Source: VXMT01 sp965204835 (GTDB taxonomy: Bacteria; Chloroflexota; Dehalococcoidia; UBA2979). From it: a DNA stretch of 64,000 nt. The stretch is taken from assembly GCA_965204835.1 (NCBI GenBank), contig OZ242017.1, positions 2,666,001-2,730,000 on the forward strand, read 5' to 3'. Under the pieces are notes generated by a model. That model did not search any database. It was given only the letters and a program-made list of their open reading frames with translations, and was not told the DNA's origin. Below, in pieces: positions 35,711 through 43,909 of this stretch. Within the stretch, counting starts at the first letter, position 1. Every line of letters starts with the position of its first letter. The position numbers were made by a program, and so were the translations under genes.

Positions 35711-38500
35711 ATGCGTGTTGGCCGGCACGGCCCGGTACGCGCGCATCAACGATCACCAGCGAAGGAATTGTATCGAGCATTGCGACGCTTGATAACGCCC
35801 CCTCAGGTCGGGCAGCGAGCGACGGGTGAGGCCCAGCCCTCCCGCTCGGGCGCGCTGCGCCTCATGCTCCTCGCCGGGGCGGCACTCTTGCTGGCGCTGC
35901 TGCTCGCGCCCGCGGCCGGCCACGCACAGAGCCGGCCCACCGTCGCGCTCACCGGCGGCGGGGGCGAGGTCTGGTCCGCGGACCTCACCGTGGGGAACAA
36001 CCGGGGGCTCGTCGGCTACCTCACGCGCCCCGAACACACTACCGGCGACCTCACCTCCGCGACCTTCTCCTGGCGAGGCCGGACTTACACGATCGAGAAC
36101 CTCGTCTCCAACCAGACGCGCGGGCGCGAAGACAGCGGGGACAGCTGGGACATCCTGCTCGACGTCTCACCGCCGCTGATCGAGGACGTGCCCTGCCTGA
36201 CGCTCCGGCTCGGCGACCGCTGGCTGAACCTGGCCGACGGCATGGGCGACGGCCGCCAGTTCTTCTGGTACGGCATCGAGTTGCCGTGGCGCTTCCGCGA
36301 CCAGGTCAGCGTCGGCATCTGGGAGTTCATGCCCGCCTTCGAGCCCCGCTCCATGGACGGCTGGGGGAACAACCCGCGCGAGCCCGAGCTGGGCATGGCC
36401 AACCGCGTGCTCGAGCGGCGCGCCGGGGTCTCGCTCGCGTACGGCCTGACGGCCGAGCCCGCCGAGGGCCTGCCGGAGCCGCGCGTGCTCAGCAACCTGG
36501 TCTCGGCGCAGTCCGGCCCGATGCCCAACCCAATCGGGGCCACGGACATGGTGTGGCAATGGGGCCAGTTCCTGGACCACGACATCAGCCTCACCCCGCA
36601 GGCCGACCCGGCGGAGACGATGCGCCTCGCCATCCCGCCCGGCGACCCCATCTTCGATCCCTTCAACGTCGGCGTCCGCACCATGCTCTTCAACCGCTCC
36701 ACCTTCGAGGAGAGCACCGGCGGGGGCGCCGACAACCCCAGGGAGCAGGTCAACGTCATCACGGCGTTCATCGACGCGTCCAACGTCTACGGCTCCGACG
36801 AGCAGCGCGTCCTGGCGCTACGCACCAACGACGGCACCGGCAGGCTCAAGACCTCCCGCCGCGGCCGGTACCTCCCCTACAACGACGACAACCTCGAGAT
36901 CGACCAGGGCAATACCCGGCAGGTGCTCTTCCTCGCCGGCGACATCCGCGCCAACGAGCAGGTCGGCCTGACCGCGCTCCACACGCTCTTCGTGCGCGAG
37001 CACAACCGCCTCGCAGACGCCATCGCCGCCGAGCACCCCGACATGCACGGCCACGAGATCTTCGAGCTGGCGCGCAAGATCGTGGGCGCGCAGATGCAGG
37101 TCATCACGTACCACGAGTTCCTGCCCGTGCTGCTGGGCCCCGGCGCCCTCGGCCGCTACCAGGGCTACGACCCCGACCTGGACCCCACGATCGGCAACGA
37201 GTTCTCGACCGCGGCCTACCGCTTCGGGCACACCATGCTCTCCCCGGCCCTGCTGCTCGTCGACGCCGCCGGGCGCGAGGAGCGGCTCGCGCTGCGCGAC
37301 GCCTTCTTCGACCCTTCGCTGCTGCCCAACCTGGGCATCGAGGGCGTCCTCCGCGGGCTCGCCCGGCAGCACGCCCAGACCATCGACACGCGCATCGTCG
37401 ACGACGTCCGCAACATGCTCTTCGGCGCGCCGGGCGGACCCGGGCGCGACCTCGCGGCCCTCAACATCCAGCGCGGGCGCGACCACGGGGTCCCCGACTA
37501 CAACACCGTGCGCACCGCCTACGGCCTGCCGCCGGCGCGCACCTTCGCCGACGTCTCCCCGGACCCGCTGCTGCTCGACGCGCTCGAAGAGGCCTACGAC
37601 GATCTCCGCCACCTCGACCTCTGGGTCGGCGGACTCGCGGAGGAGCCGCTGCCCGGCGCGATGCTCGGCGAGACGTTCCACACGATCCTCGTCGACCAGT
37701 TCCGGCGCCTCCGCGAGGGCGACCGCTACTGGTTCGAGCACGACCCGTTCTTCCTCGCCAACACCGAGCTGCTCGCCGAGGTCCGCGCCACCACGCTGGC
37801 CGACATCATCCGCCGCAACACGAGGATCGGCGACGAGCTGGCCGAGCGCGCCTTCGGCGGTCCACTGCCGCCCCTCGTCTCCATCGAAGCGGCCCCGGAC
37901 CCGGTCATCGAGGGCGCGCCGGCGACGTTCACGCTGACGCGGTCGGGCCCCGTCGCGTGGGCGCTGACCGTGGACGTCGAGGTGGCGGGGAGCGCGGCCA
38001 CGGGGGACGGCCCGACCTCGACGTTCGCCGTGACCTTCGCCCCCGGCAGCGCCACGGCCACCCTGGGCGTGCCGACGGCCGCCGACCCCGCTCCGCAAGC
38101 CGAGCGCACCGTCTCCGCGCGCATCGCGGAGGCGCGCTCCCACCGCGTCGAGGCGGGGCGTGGCGCCGCCGACCTCGCCGTACACGACAACGACGACCTC
38201 GCCGCCGGGCTGCGCCCGCCGGGGCTCTCCTCCGCCTGCCTGCTCGGCGAGCTCTCGGCCCGCTTCAACCTCGTGACCTACGAAGGCGGGAGCGTCGAGG
38301 AGCTGATGTCGTGCGCGCGGAGCATGGAGGTGAAGGCCCTGCATGCCCTGGTCGATGGCGAGTGGGTGTCCTACATCGTGGGCGCGCCGGACTTCATCAA
38401 CCGGCCCTTCGGCGAGATCTTCGACTGGACCCTCGCGCCCCTGACCCCGCTGTTGGCCCAGAGCGACGAGCCGCCGGACGAGGACGCGGACGGCAACTAA
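35711..38500 (+). CDS. Secreted animal-type heme peroxidase with Calx-beta-like and surface domains
   Basis: 929 residues from ATG 35711, the first ATG; TTG 35654 or ATG 35864 are possible. The hydrophobic signal LRLMLLAGAALLLALLLAPA lies 50 residues in, so the true start may be later. The peroxidase domain has distal His near 290 in WGQFLDHDISLTP, the calcium-site-like DASNVYGSDEQR, TALHTLFVREHNR, proximal His near 507 in YRFGHTMLSP, and NIQRGRDHGVPDYN. From about 720 follows a Calx-beta-like strand domain (EGAPATFTLTRSG), then a C-terminal YEGGSVEELMSC / YIVGAPDFINRPFGEIF domain seen on other Chloroflexota exoproteins. It should oxidise halides or phenolics with H2O2. The A+T-rich upstream gap at 35600-35710 likely holds its promoter. 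Confidence 0.92.
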   Translation: MRVGRHGPVRAHQRSPAKELYRALRRLITPPQVGQRATGEAQPSRSGALRLMLLAGAALLLALLLAPAAGHAQSRPTVALTGGGGEVWSADLTVGNNRGLVGYLTRPEHTTGDLTSATFSWRGRTYTIENLVSNQTRGREDSGDSWDILLDVSPPLIEDVPCLTLRLGDRWLNLADGMGDGRQFFWYGIELPWRFRDQVSVGIWEFMPAFEPRSMDGWGNNPREPELGMANRVLERRAGVSLAYGLTAEPAEGLPEPRVLSNLVSAQSGPMPNPIGATDMVWQWGQFLDHDISLTPQADPAETMRLAIPPGDPIFDPFNVGVRTMLFNRSTFEESTGGGADNPREQVNVITAFIDASNVYGSDEQRVLALRTNDGTGRLKTSRRGRYLPYNDDNLEIDQGNTRQVLFLAGDIRANEQVGLTALHTLFVREHNRLADAIAAEHPDMHGHEIFELARKIVGAQMQVITYHEFLPVLLGPGALGRYQGYDPDLDPTIGNEFSTAAYRFGHTMLSPALLLVDAAGREERLALRDAFFDPSLLPNLGIEGVLRGLARQHAQTIDTRIVDDVRNMLFGAPGGPGRDLAALNIQRGRDHGVPDYNTVRTAYGLPPARTFADVSPDPLLLDALEEAYDDLRHLDLWVGGLAEEPLPGAMLGETFHTILVDQFRRLREGDRYWFEHDPFFLANTELLAEVRATTLADIIRRNTRIGDELAERAFGGPLPPLVSIEAAPDPVIEGAPATFTLTRSGPVAWALTVDVEVAGSAATGDGPTSTFAVTFAPGSATATLGVPTAADPAPQAERTVSARIAEARSHRVEAGRGAADLAVHDNDDLAAGLRPPGLSSACLLGELSARFNLVTYEGGSVEELMSCARSMEVKALHALVDGEWVSYIVGAPDFINRPFGEIFDWTLAPLTPLLAQSDEPPDEDADGN

Positions 38501-38530
38501 CCGCCGGGCCACGCCGCACCGTCGATCCGG

Positions 38531-38956
38531 CTAGACGCTCATGCCCATGCTTCTCGCCGCCGCAGCCGAGAGGTAGCGCCAGTTCTGCGGGGGAGTCAGG
38601 CCGTCTTCGACGGCCGAGAGCTCGAGTGGCTCATCCAGACGCCGAGGCGACTCGACCTGGATGGCGACCGCGCTGCGATGTCCGCGGTAGTACCCGCGGA
38701 ACTCTCGCTCGCGAATGCCCGTGCGCGACCTGTGCTTCTTCCAGATCGCGCTCGGGCTCCCGTGCTCGACACTCACTGTCTCCACCCAACCCAGCACGCG
38801 CTGAATTGGGGCCGTCGCGTAGATGACAATATGGGAGACATCGTCGGCGACCGCCGACTTCCGCAGCTCCACCGTCTTCGTCCCGTCGAGTAGCGCCTCC
38901 GCGTACTCCGGGTGAATCGACATCAGGACGATACGGCCAGACGACTGGTCAGCCAT
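38531..38956 (-). CDS. ASCH/PUA-like domain protein coupled to the PIN-GNAT-PUA gene
   Basis: 141 residues. The segment IVLMSIHPEYAEALLDGTKTVELRKS is the opening of ASCH/PUA-fold proteins, in which the GxKxxExR-like turn binds RNA or modified nucleotides; here it reads DGTKTVELRK. HIVIYATAPIQRVLGWVETVSV completes the barrel. The start lies 34 bases inside the end of the upstream gene, so the two are translationally coupled. Candidate roles are antitoxin or RNA-recognition partner of the fusion protein. Its G+C is visibly lower than that of flanking genes. Confidence 0.8.
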   Translation of the reverse strand: MADQSSGRIVLMSIHPEYAEALLDGTKTVELRKSAVADDVSHIVIYATAPIQRVLGWVETVSVEHGSPSAIWKKHRSRTGIREREFRGYYRGHRSAVAIQVESPRRLDEPLELSAVEDGLTPPQNWRYLSAAAARSMGMSV

Positions 38957-40401
38957 GCGATGCCTTCCTCACTACGGACTTGCGTAATCGACTGCGGCGG
39001 TGCGTTCAAGACGCCTGCCGCACGCAGATCGCCGAGGGGCCATGGCGGATCAAGGAGTCGGTCCTGGCGGAACCGTATCGTGAGGACCTCCGGCGGAGCC
39101 ATCGCGCTGATCTCAGCGTAGCTGTAAACCGTCCGTTGGCCGGCGAACGCAGCGATCTTCGGGGCCTCGTCAGAGCGCAGTGACTCCTCGACGACTCCCA
39201 CAGCAGCGATCGCCTGCCAGTCATCTGAGCGGTAGAAGAGGATCGTCGCCCCAGGCGGCAGCGGCGTGATGAGACTCTGACTGAGGTACGCCTTCCGCAG
39301 CGCATTCCCGAACGGATCATCGTCCGGGAGTAGCCGGGGCTGCTCGCGCGGGTGATCGGGGAACAAGCGGGAGTGGTATCGCGGCTGGATTGGGATCACA
39401 TACACACCGCTGCTTGAGAGGATGTCGACGGCGGGCGGGCCGAATCGCCGATGGTAGGCAAGGGGATCGCTCCTTATCCCATCTGGCGCCGTCAAGTGCT
39501 TCACCATCACGAGTTCGCCGATCCCGGTCCGCTCCGGATGCCGTTCGAATCCGAAGTCCTCAAGCATCGCGATGAGTTGAGTGTGGCGCTCGAACACGGT
39601 CAGCCAGACGTGGTCGTAGCGATTGGCGTGCAGTTCGCGGAACACCGCCTTGAGCAGGAGTTCGCCATAGCGTCTCCCTCGATGCTCCTCGGAGACCTTG
39701 AAGGTCGACACCTTCATCACCTTGCCGCCAAGCGCGAACTCGTCGTCGCGCGACTTCCAGATGCAAATCCCGGCATACCCACCAGCAGGGGATTCAATCA
39801 CCCAGGCTTCCCGGCCCTCCTGGCTGACCCTGACGTACCAACCGTCGAAGTCCTCATAGTCGTCGCGCAAGCTGGCGAAGATGGGGTCATCCCGGCTCAG
39901 AGCGTGGAGCGGGCGCGCATCGACTTGAGGCGGAGGCTCCTGCGGGCTGCGGACGAGCGTGCCTAGAAACGCCCGAGCGTCAGCGATCGTGAGCACGCGG
40001 TCGGAAGGCAGTGCCAGTTGGCGAGCCTTGCGATGCACTCCCTCGTCGTTGGTGACGAGGTAATGAACCGCATCAGCGACCACCGCAGCGAGAAGGTGGT
40101 GATCCACCCAGTCATTGCTCCCGGTCTCCGCGAGTCCCAGAAGGTCTTCCACGTGCTCAATGCCCGGTGGATCGACAAGTTCCTGGTACTTGGTCAGCAA
40201 GAGCTGGCGCGTGACCCGCCGAGCCGAATCCCGATCGGTGGCGAGTTCCCGAATCGTCTCGGGGTGAACGAGAAGATGGAAACCAAGCTCCGCTGCACGT
40301 TGTACGAGCTCTGCGGCGAGCGGCGTGCCCCGCTCAACGTCCGTTGGGCTCGTCGGTTCGAGCGGGATAAGTACGTTGGCGTCGAGAAGAAACCGCTGCA
40401 T
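38923..40401 (-). CDS. PIN nuclease-GNAT acetyltransferase-PUA-like triple fusion
   Basis: 492 residues. PIN domain, about 1-150: D7 in FLLDANVLIPL, E52 in TIRELATD, D97/D100 in NDWVDHHLLAAV and D119 in LVTNDEG, so all acids are present. GNAT domain, about 175-310: VMKVSTFKVSEEHRGRRYGE holds the acetyl-CoA pyrophosphate loop, then FERHTQLIAMLEDFGF. PUA/ASCH-like domain, about 325-492: GVYVIPIQPRYHSRLFPD, GATILFYRSDDWQAIAAVG. The union of an RNase, an acetyltransferase and an RNA-binding barrel points to RNA (tRNA) targeting, but substrate is inference. It is coupled to the ASCH/PUA gene by a 34-base overlap and sits in a lower-G+C island with restriction and abortive-infection genes. Confidence 0.85.
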   Translation of the reverse strand: MQRFLLDANVLIPLEPTSPTDVERGTPLAAELVQRAAELGFHLLVHPETIRELATDRDSARRVTRQLLLTKYQELVDPPGIEHVEDLLGLAETGSNDWVDHHLLAAVVADAVHYLVTNDEGVHRKARQLALPSDRVLTIADARAFLGTLVRSPQEPPPQVDARPLHALSRDDPIFASLRDDYEDFDGWYVRVSQEGREAWVIESPAGGYAGICIWKSRDDEFALGGKVMKVSTFKVSEEHRGRRYGELLLKAVFRELHANRYDHVWLTVFERHTQLIAMLEDFGFERHPERTGIGELVMVKHLTAPDGIRSDPLAYHRRFGPPAVDILSSSGVYVIPIQPRYHSRLFPDHPREQPRLLPDDDPFGNALRKAYLSQSLITPLPPGATILFYRSDDWQAIAAVGVVEESLRSDEAPKIAAFAGQRTVYSYAEISAMAPPEVLTIRFRQDRLLDPPWPLGDLRAAGVLNAPPQSITQVRSEEGIAWLTSRLAVSS

Positions 40402-40571
40402 GGATCCGAGGTTGCACCCTTCGTCCTTCTACTCGCACTGGTAGCACGAACCCCGCCCAAAGTGCAACATTAGTTCTGATCAAGCCGCGCGAGCCACCCT
40501 CCCTCCCGCACGCCCCTCCCTGTAGCCTCCCCACTCGCTCCATTACGATCGGAGTGAGGCGAGGAGCGAAC

Positions 40572-41103
40572 GTGACCGCCGACCGCACGACGATGTCCGC
40601 CGCCGACTTCGCCGCGAAGTGGCGCGAGAGCGCCCGGCGCGAGCGGGCCTCGTCGCAGGAGCACTTCATCGACCTCTGCCGCATGCTCGGCGTGCCCACG
40701 CCCAACGACCCGCCCGCCAGCCCCGACTACACGTTCGAGGCCGGCGCGGAGCGGCTCAGCACCGGCCGCCAGGGCTTCGCCGACGTCTGGAAGCGCGGGC
40801 ACTTCGGCTGGGAGTACAAGGGCAGGCACGCCGACCTCGCCGCGGCCTACCGCCAGCTCCTCGACTATCGCGAGGACCTCGAGAACCCGCCCGCGCTCGT
40901 CGTCAGCGACATGGACCGCATCGAGGTCCACACCAACTTCACCGGCACCCGGCCCGCCATCGAGACCGTCACACTCGACGACCTCGCCGAGGGCGGCGAG
41001 CGCACCGCCGAGGCGCTGCGCGTGCTGCGCGCGGTCATGCTTTGGGGAGGAGGAGCTGCTGGGGAGGTTGTTGGGGTTGAATTTGGAGCGGGCTGGGGCT
41101 TAG
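40572..41103 (+). pseudogene. Gutted MmeI-type (type IIL) restriction-modification gene
   Basis: From GTG 40572 (after GAGGAG) about 155 residues match the N-terminus of MmeI-like single-chain enzymes: SAADFAAKWRESARRERAS, HFIDLCRMLGVPTP, and the nuclease motif FADVWKRGHFGWEYKG with its Asp...Glu-x-Lys. The match stops near LRVLRAV. In the next frame (41041-41103) the text EEELLGRLLGLNLERAGA then stop looks like a typical C-terminal end of such enzymes. About 700 codons holding the helical spacer, methyltransferase and specificity domains are missing, so a large internal deletion joined the two ends. The N-terminal frame itself runs on to 41120. Confidence 0.8.
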
Positions 41104-41159
41104 CAGAACTTTCGTACTGATGTGGATACATTAGGGACATCTCTGCCCTCCTAACGCAG

Positions 41160-41165
41160 TAGAAT
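41160..41165 (+). promoter_or_regulatory. -10-like TAGAAT before the AbiTii-like gene
   Basis: TAGAAT 62 bases before ATG 41228 in an A+T-richer intergenic stretch (41104-41227). No strong -35 is evident. Confidence 0.35.
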
Positions 41166-41227
41166 GAGTTTCTAGGCGGGAAAGCGCTTCAGCCCATGAG
41201 CGTTTGATGACTGATAGGAGGAACACG

Positions 41228-41821
41228 ATGGCGAGATCACCGTTCCGCTCCGCGCGACGAGCGCTCGACCGTGGTTCCGTCGGTCGCGGGCTCGCCAGCG
41301 CCCATGACGCAGCACTCAAGATGGGCGAAACAGAACTTGCGAAATGGTGTCGGCTGGAGCATGGCGGCTACGACGATTCCAATCCCGCCAGAGGTGATGA
41401 GACGATTCCCGATTACCGGACAGTTACTGGCCTTCACTTCGACGCGTACGGCAGGCCTTTCCTCCCACCGAGGAGCTTCGAGTTCATCAACGCGATGCCC
41501 GTTCCTCACGGAGTCGCGGAGTTAGAGCGAATCCTGCAGGGACCAGACGACTTTGTCCGGGTTCACTTTCCTTCGATCTGTGAACTGATCGGCGAGAATT
41601 TCCAGGTCGAGGTTTATGAATTCCGCTTCAAAGCATCGGCCGTCTCGTCGGTGCTCGGGGCCGTGGAAATGGAATTGCAGGAACGTCTGAGTGCCACAGA
41701 GCGCACCCTTCAGATCAGGGGTGACGAAGCAGAGCGCGAGGACATCGTGATGATCAGCCCGAATCTCTACGGAGTAGGCTTCAACCTGCGGGCGCTCTGG
41801 AGGCGGTTCGGACGGAACTAA
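41228..41821 (+). CDS. AbiTii-like abortive-infection domain protein
   Basis: 197 residues from ATG 41228, which has a perfect AGGAGG seven bases upstream. The sequence follows the AbiTii domain pattern: a helical start (VGRGLASAHDAALKMGETELAKWCRLEHGGY), then IPDYRTVTG, a mid-part with PVPHGVAELERIL, and a late helix VSSVLGAVEMELQERL. In known cases the domain fronts phage-defence proteins; here it is nearly the whole protein, with a 50-residue tail. No catalytic motif is visible, so it may sense or bind rather than cut. Its place beside the MmeI remnant and the PIN-GNAT-PUA pair supports a defence role. Confidence 0.72.
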   Translation: MARSPFRSARRALDRGSVGRGLASAHDAALKMGETELAKWCRLEHGGYDDSNPARGDETIPDYRTVTGLHFDAYGRPFLPPRSFEFINAMPVPHGVAELERILQGPDDFVRVHFPSICELIGENFQVEVYEFRFKASAVSSVLGAVEMELQERLSATERTLQIRGDEAEREDIVMISPNLYGVGFNLRALWRRFGRN

Positions 41822-41947
41822 GTCGCAGCCTGGAGTCTGGCCGAGCGCTCAGCTAGCCGAGCGCCCGCTCAAGAAGCAGGGTGGACAATAGAACTGCAGT
41901 TCGATTAGCGTACCGAGGTTGGGCAAGTCGAGTAGGGAGGCTCCATC

Positions 41948-42127
41948 GTGGCGAAGTATCAGTACGTCATCTACAGAAGGGACGGCGTGAACCGCCTCCG
42001 TGTGCATGGGGATCACCACTCCACGAGTGCCGATGGTCGGCAGCTTATTATTGACCGAGATGGAGAAGAGGTCGCTCGGTTTGTGGAGTTTGAAGGCTGG
42101 GAACGCAGGGACAACGAGGAATCCTAG
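41948..42127 (+). CDS. Hypothetical 59-residue protein
   Basis: A short gene from GTG 41948 with GGAGG seven bases ahead, ending at TAG 42125-42127. It reads VAKYQYVIYRRDGVNRLRVHG at the start, then QLIIDRDGEEVARFVEFEGWER: a compact set of alternating strands with no motif I recognise. The good ribosome site and regular amphipathic pattern support it. It is 18 bp ahead of the DUF2283-like pair and may be cotranscribed. The 41822-41947 gap before it holds nothing else. Confidence 0.65.
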   Translation: MAKYQYVIYRRDGVNRLRVHGDHHSTSADGRQLIIDRDGEEVARFVEFEGWERRDNEES

Positions 42128-42145
42128 GCGGTCTGGACAAGGCCC

Positions 42146-42445
42146 ATGGCTGACGACATCGAAGTCCGCGTCAACGACGTGGGTGACATCCTCTATCTAC
42201 AGTTCCGCAACGCGAAGATCGCGTCCTGCCGAGAGTTCGGCGACCTGCGGAACCTCGACTACGACAGCGAAGGCCACCTCATCGGCGTCGAGCTGATCGG
42301 GCTGCCGGGCGGGGTGAGCCTCGCCGGGCTGCCGGAGGCGGACCGCATCCGCGAGGCGCTCATCGCGCACGGCCCGCCGACGCTCCGCATCGAGGGTGAC
42401 GAGGTGTTCCACCCGAATCAGTCGAAGCCCACGCCTGCGCCATGA
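42146..42445 (+). CDS. DUF2283-like protein (longer, diverged)
   Basis: 99 residues. IEVRVNDVGDILYLQFRNA, LDYDSEGHLIGVELIGL reproduce the DUF2283 strand pattern in diverged form, with a C-terminal extension ending FHPNQSKPTPAP. The stop overlaps the start of the next DUF2283 gene (ATGA, 42442-42445). DUF2283 genes are often paired with DUF4258 or other small toxin-like genes, but no such gene is seen here. Function is unknown. Confidence 0.72.
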   Translation: MADDIEVRVNDVGDILYLQFRNAKIASCREFGDLRNLDYDSEGHLIGVELIGLPGGVSLAGLPEADRIREALIAHGPPTLRIEGDEVFHPNQSKPTPAP

Positions 42446-42657
42446 GACTCAGCTACGACCCTGAGACCGACTCCGCGTACATCAAGTTCGAGCCCCAGCC
42501 CAGCACCGAGTCGTTCGAGCTGTGCGACGGGATCGTCATCGACCTCGATGCCGACGAGCACGTCGTGGGCATCGAAGTCGAGTGGGCGTCTAGGAAGTTC
42601 GACGTGGAGCGGCTGAGGGCCGCACTCGAATCGAAGCCGGCCACCCACCCGGCCTGA
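42442..42657 (+). CDS. DUF2283 family protein
   Basis: 71 residues. The domain is clear: LSYDPETDSAYIKFEPQP, then DGIVIDLDADEHVVGIEVE and WASRKF. ATG 42442 overlaps the previous stop. A close relative with the same DGIVIDLDADEHVVGIEIE core is encoded at 49390, so the window has two diverged paralogs. Small, acidic and cytoplasmic; role unknown, antitoxin-like behaviour is only suspected from genomic contexts. Confidence 0.85.
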   Translation: MRLSYDPETDSAYIKFEPQPSTESFELCDGIVIDLDADEHVVGIEVEWASRKFDVERLRAALESKPATHPA

Positions 42658-42771
42658 CACCCGACTCCAACCTCTCCACCGCATCGGCCGCAGCCCGCTC
42701 ATCGAGCCGCCGCAGCCCGGCCCGGCTAAGCTCGTGGGACCGTTGCGCCTCCCATCAGCTCGGGGCCACGC

Positions 42772-43824
42772 ATGCCACAGACACCGAACCGGGGCCTCGT
42801 CCAGACCGTGCTCGGCCCCGTCAGGCCCTCGGACCTGGGGGCCACGACGATGCATGAGCATCTGCTCTGTGACCTCTCGTTCCTGTGGCGGCCCGCGCCC
42901 GACGCGCTCGGGCGCGACCTGGCCGACGCGCCCATCGCGCTGGAGCACCTCGGGTGGATCCGGCGTCACTACTACAGCAACCGCACCAACCTGCGGCTTG
43001 ACGACGTCGACACCGCCATCGCCGAGGCGCGGATGTACCGCGCGGCGGGCGGCGGCACGATCGTCGACGCGACCACGGCGCGCATCGGGCGCGACCCCGC
43101 GGTGCTGGCGCACATCGCGCGCGAGTCGGGCGTTCACATCGTGATGGGCGCGGGATTCTACGTGGACAGGACCCACCCCGAGGGGATGGACGGGCGGAGC
43201 GTCGAAGACCTCGCCGCCGAGATCGTCGCCGACCTCACGGAGGGCGTCGACGGCAGCGGGGTGCGGGCGGGCATCATCGGCGAGGTCGGCTGCGGCTGGC
43301 CCGTCACGCCGAACGAGCGCAAGTCGCTGGCGGCGTCGGCGCTCGCACAGCGCGAGACCGGCGCGGCGATCCTGATCCACCCCGGCCGGAACGAGGGCGC
43401 GCCCGGGGAGATCCTCGAGCTGCTCGCGGACGGCGGCGCGGACCTCTCGCGGGTGGTCATGGGGCACCTGGACCGCACCGTGTTCGAGTTCGCGACGCTG
43501 CGGGAGATCGCCGCGTCGGGCTGCTACATGGAGTGGGACCTGTTCGGCAACGAGGGCTCGTACTACCCGCAGGCCGACACCGGTATGCCGAGCGACGCAC
43601 AGCGGCTCGACGTCATCCAGCGCATCGTCGGCGAGGGCTACGCCGACCGCGTGGTGATGGCGCACGACATCTTCACCAAGCACCGGCTGGTGACCTACGG
43701 CGGACACGGCTACGGCCACATCATCGAGAACATCGTCCCGACGATGCGGCGCAGGGGCTTCTCCGAGGACGAGATCCGCGCGATCACCGTCGAGAACCCC
43801 GCGAGCATCCTCGCGCTCGCCTGA
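42772..43824 (+). CDS. Phosphotriesterase-family metal hydrolase (PHP-like)
   Basis: 350 residues, normal for the family. Metal ligands can be followed in order: HEH in TMHEHLL, the bridging position in GIIGEVGCG, His in ILIHPGR, His in MGHLDR, and Asp in VMAHDIF. The bridging residue is Glu rather than the carboxylated Lys of classic phosphotriesterase, as in E. coli PHP, so activity on lactones or phosphodiesters is more likely than on organophosphates. TAAGCT at 42727-42732 may be its -10. It starts a run of hydrolase genes. Confidence 0.92.
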   Translation: MPQTPNRGLVQTVLGPVRPSDLGATTMHEHLLCDLSFLWRPAPDALGRDLADAPIALEHLGWIRRHYYSNRTNLRLDDVDTAIAEARMYRAAGGGTIVDATTARIGRDPAVLAHIARESGVHIVMGAGFYVDRTHPEGMDGRSVEDLAAEIVADLTEGVDGSGVRAGIIGEVGCGWPVTPNERKSLAASALAQRETGAAILIHPGRNEGAPGEILELLADGGADLSRVVMGHLDRTVFEFATLREIAASGCYMEWDLFGNEGSYYPQADTGMPSDAQRLDVIQRIVGEGYADRVVMAHDIFTKHRLVTYGGHGYGHIIENIVPTMRRRGFSEDEIRAITVENPASILALA

Positions 43825-43865
43825 CCCTCGCCGGCCTCGCGCGTCGGGGAGCCCGGCGCGCGCTG

Positions 43866-43871
43866 TATCAT
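43866..43871 (+). promoter_or_regulatory. -10-like TATCAT before the HSL-type hydrolase
   Basis: TATCAT 38 bases before ATG 43910, in the 85-bp gap after the phosphotriesterase-like gene. No clear -35. Confidence 0.35.
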
Positions 43872-43909
43872 CCCGCGCACGCAGCACCCCTGACCCCGAG
43901 GAGCCCTCG

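Noticed and set aside
38500..42770. Integrase or transposase bounding the lower-G+C island
   Set aside because: No frame shows recombinase or DDE motifs, and no flanking direct repeat was found by eye.
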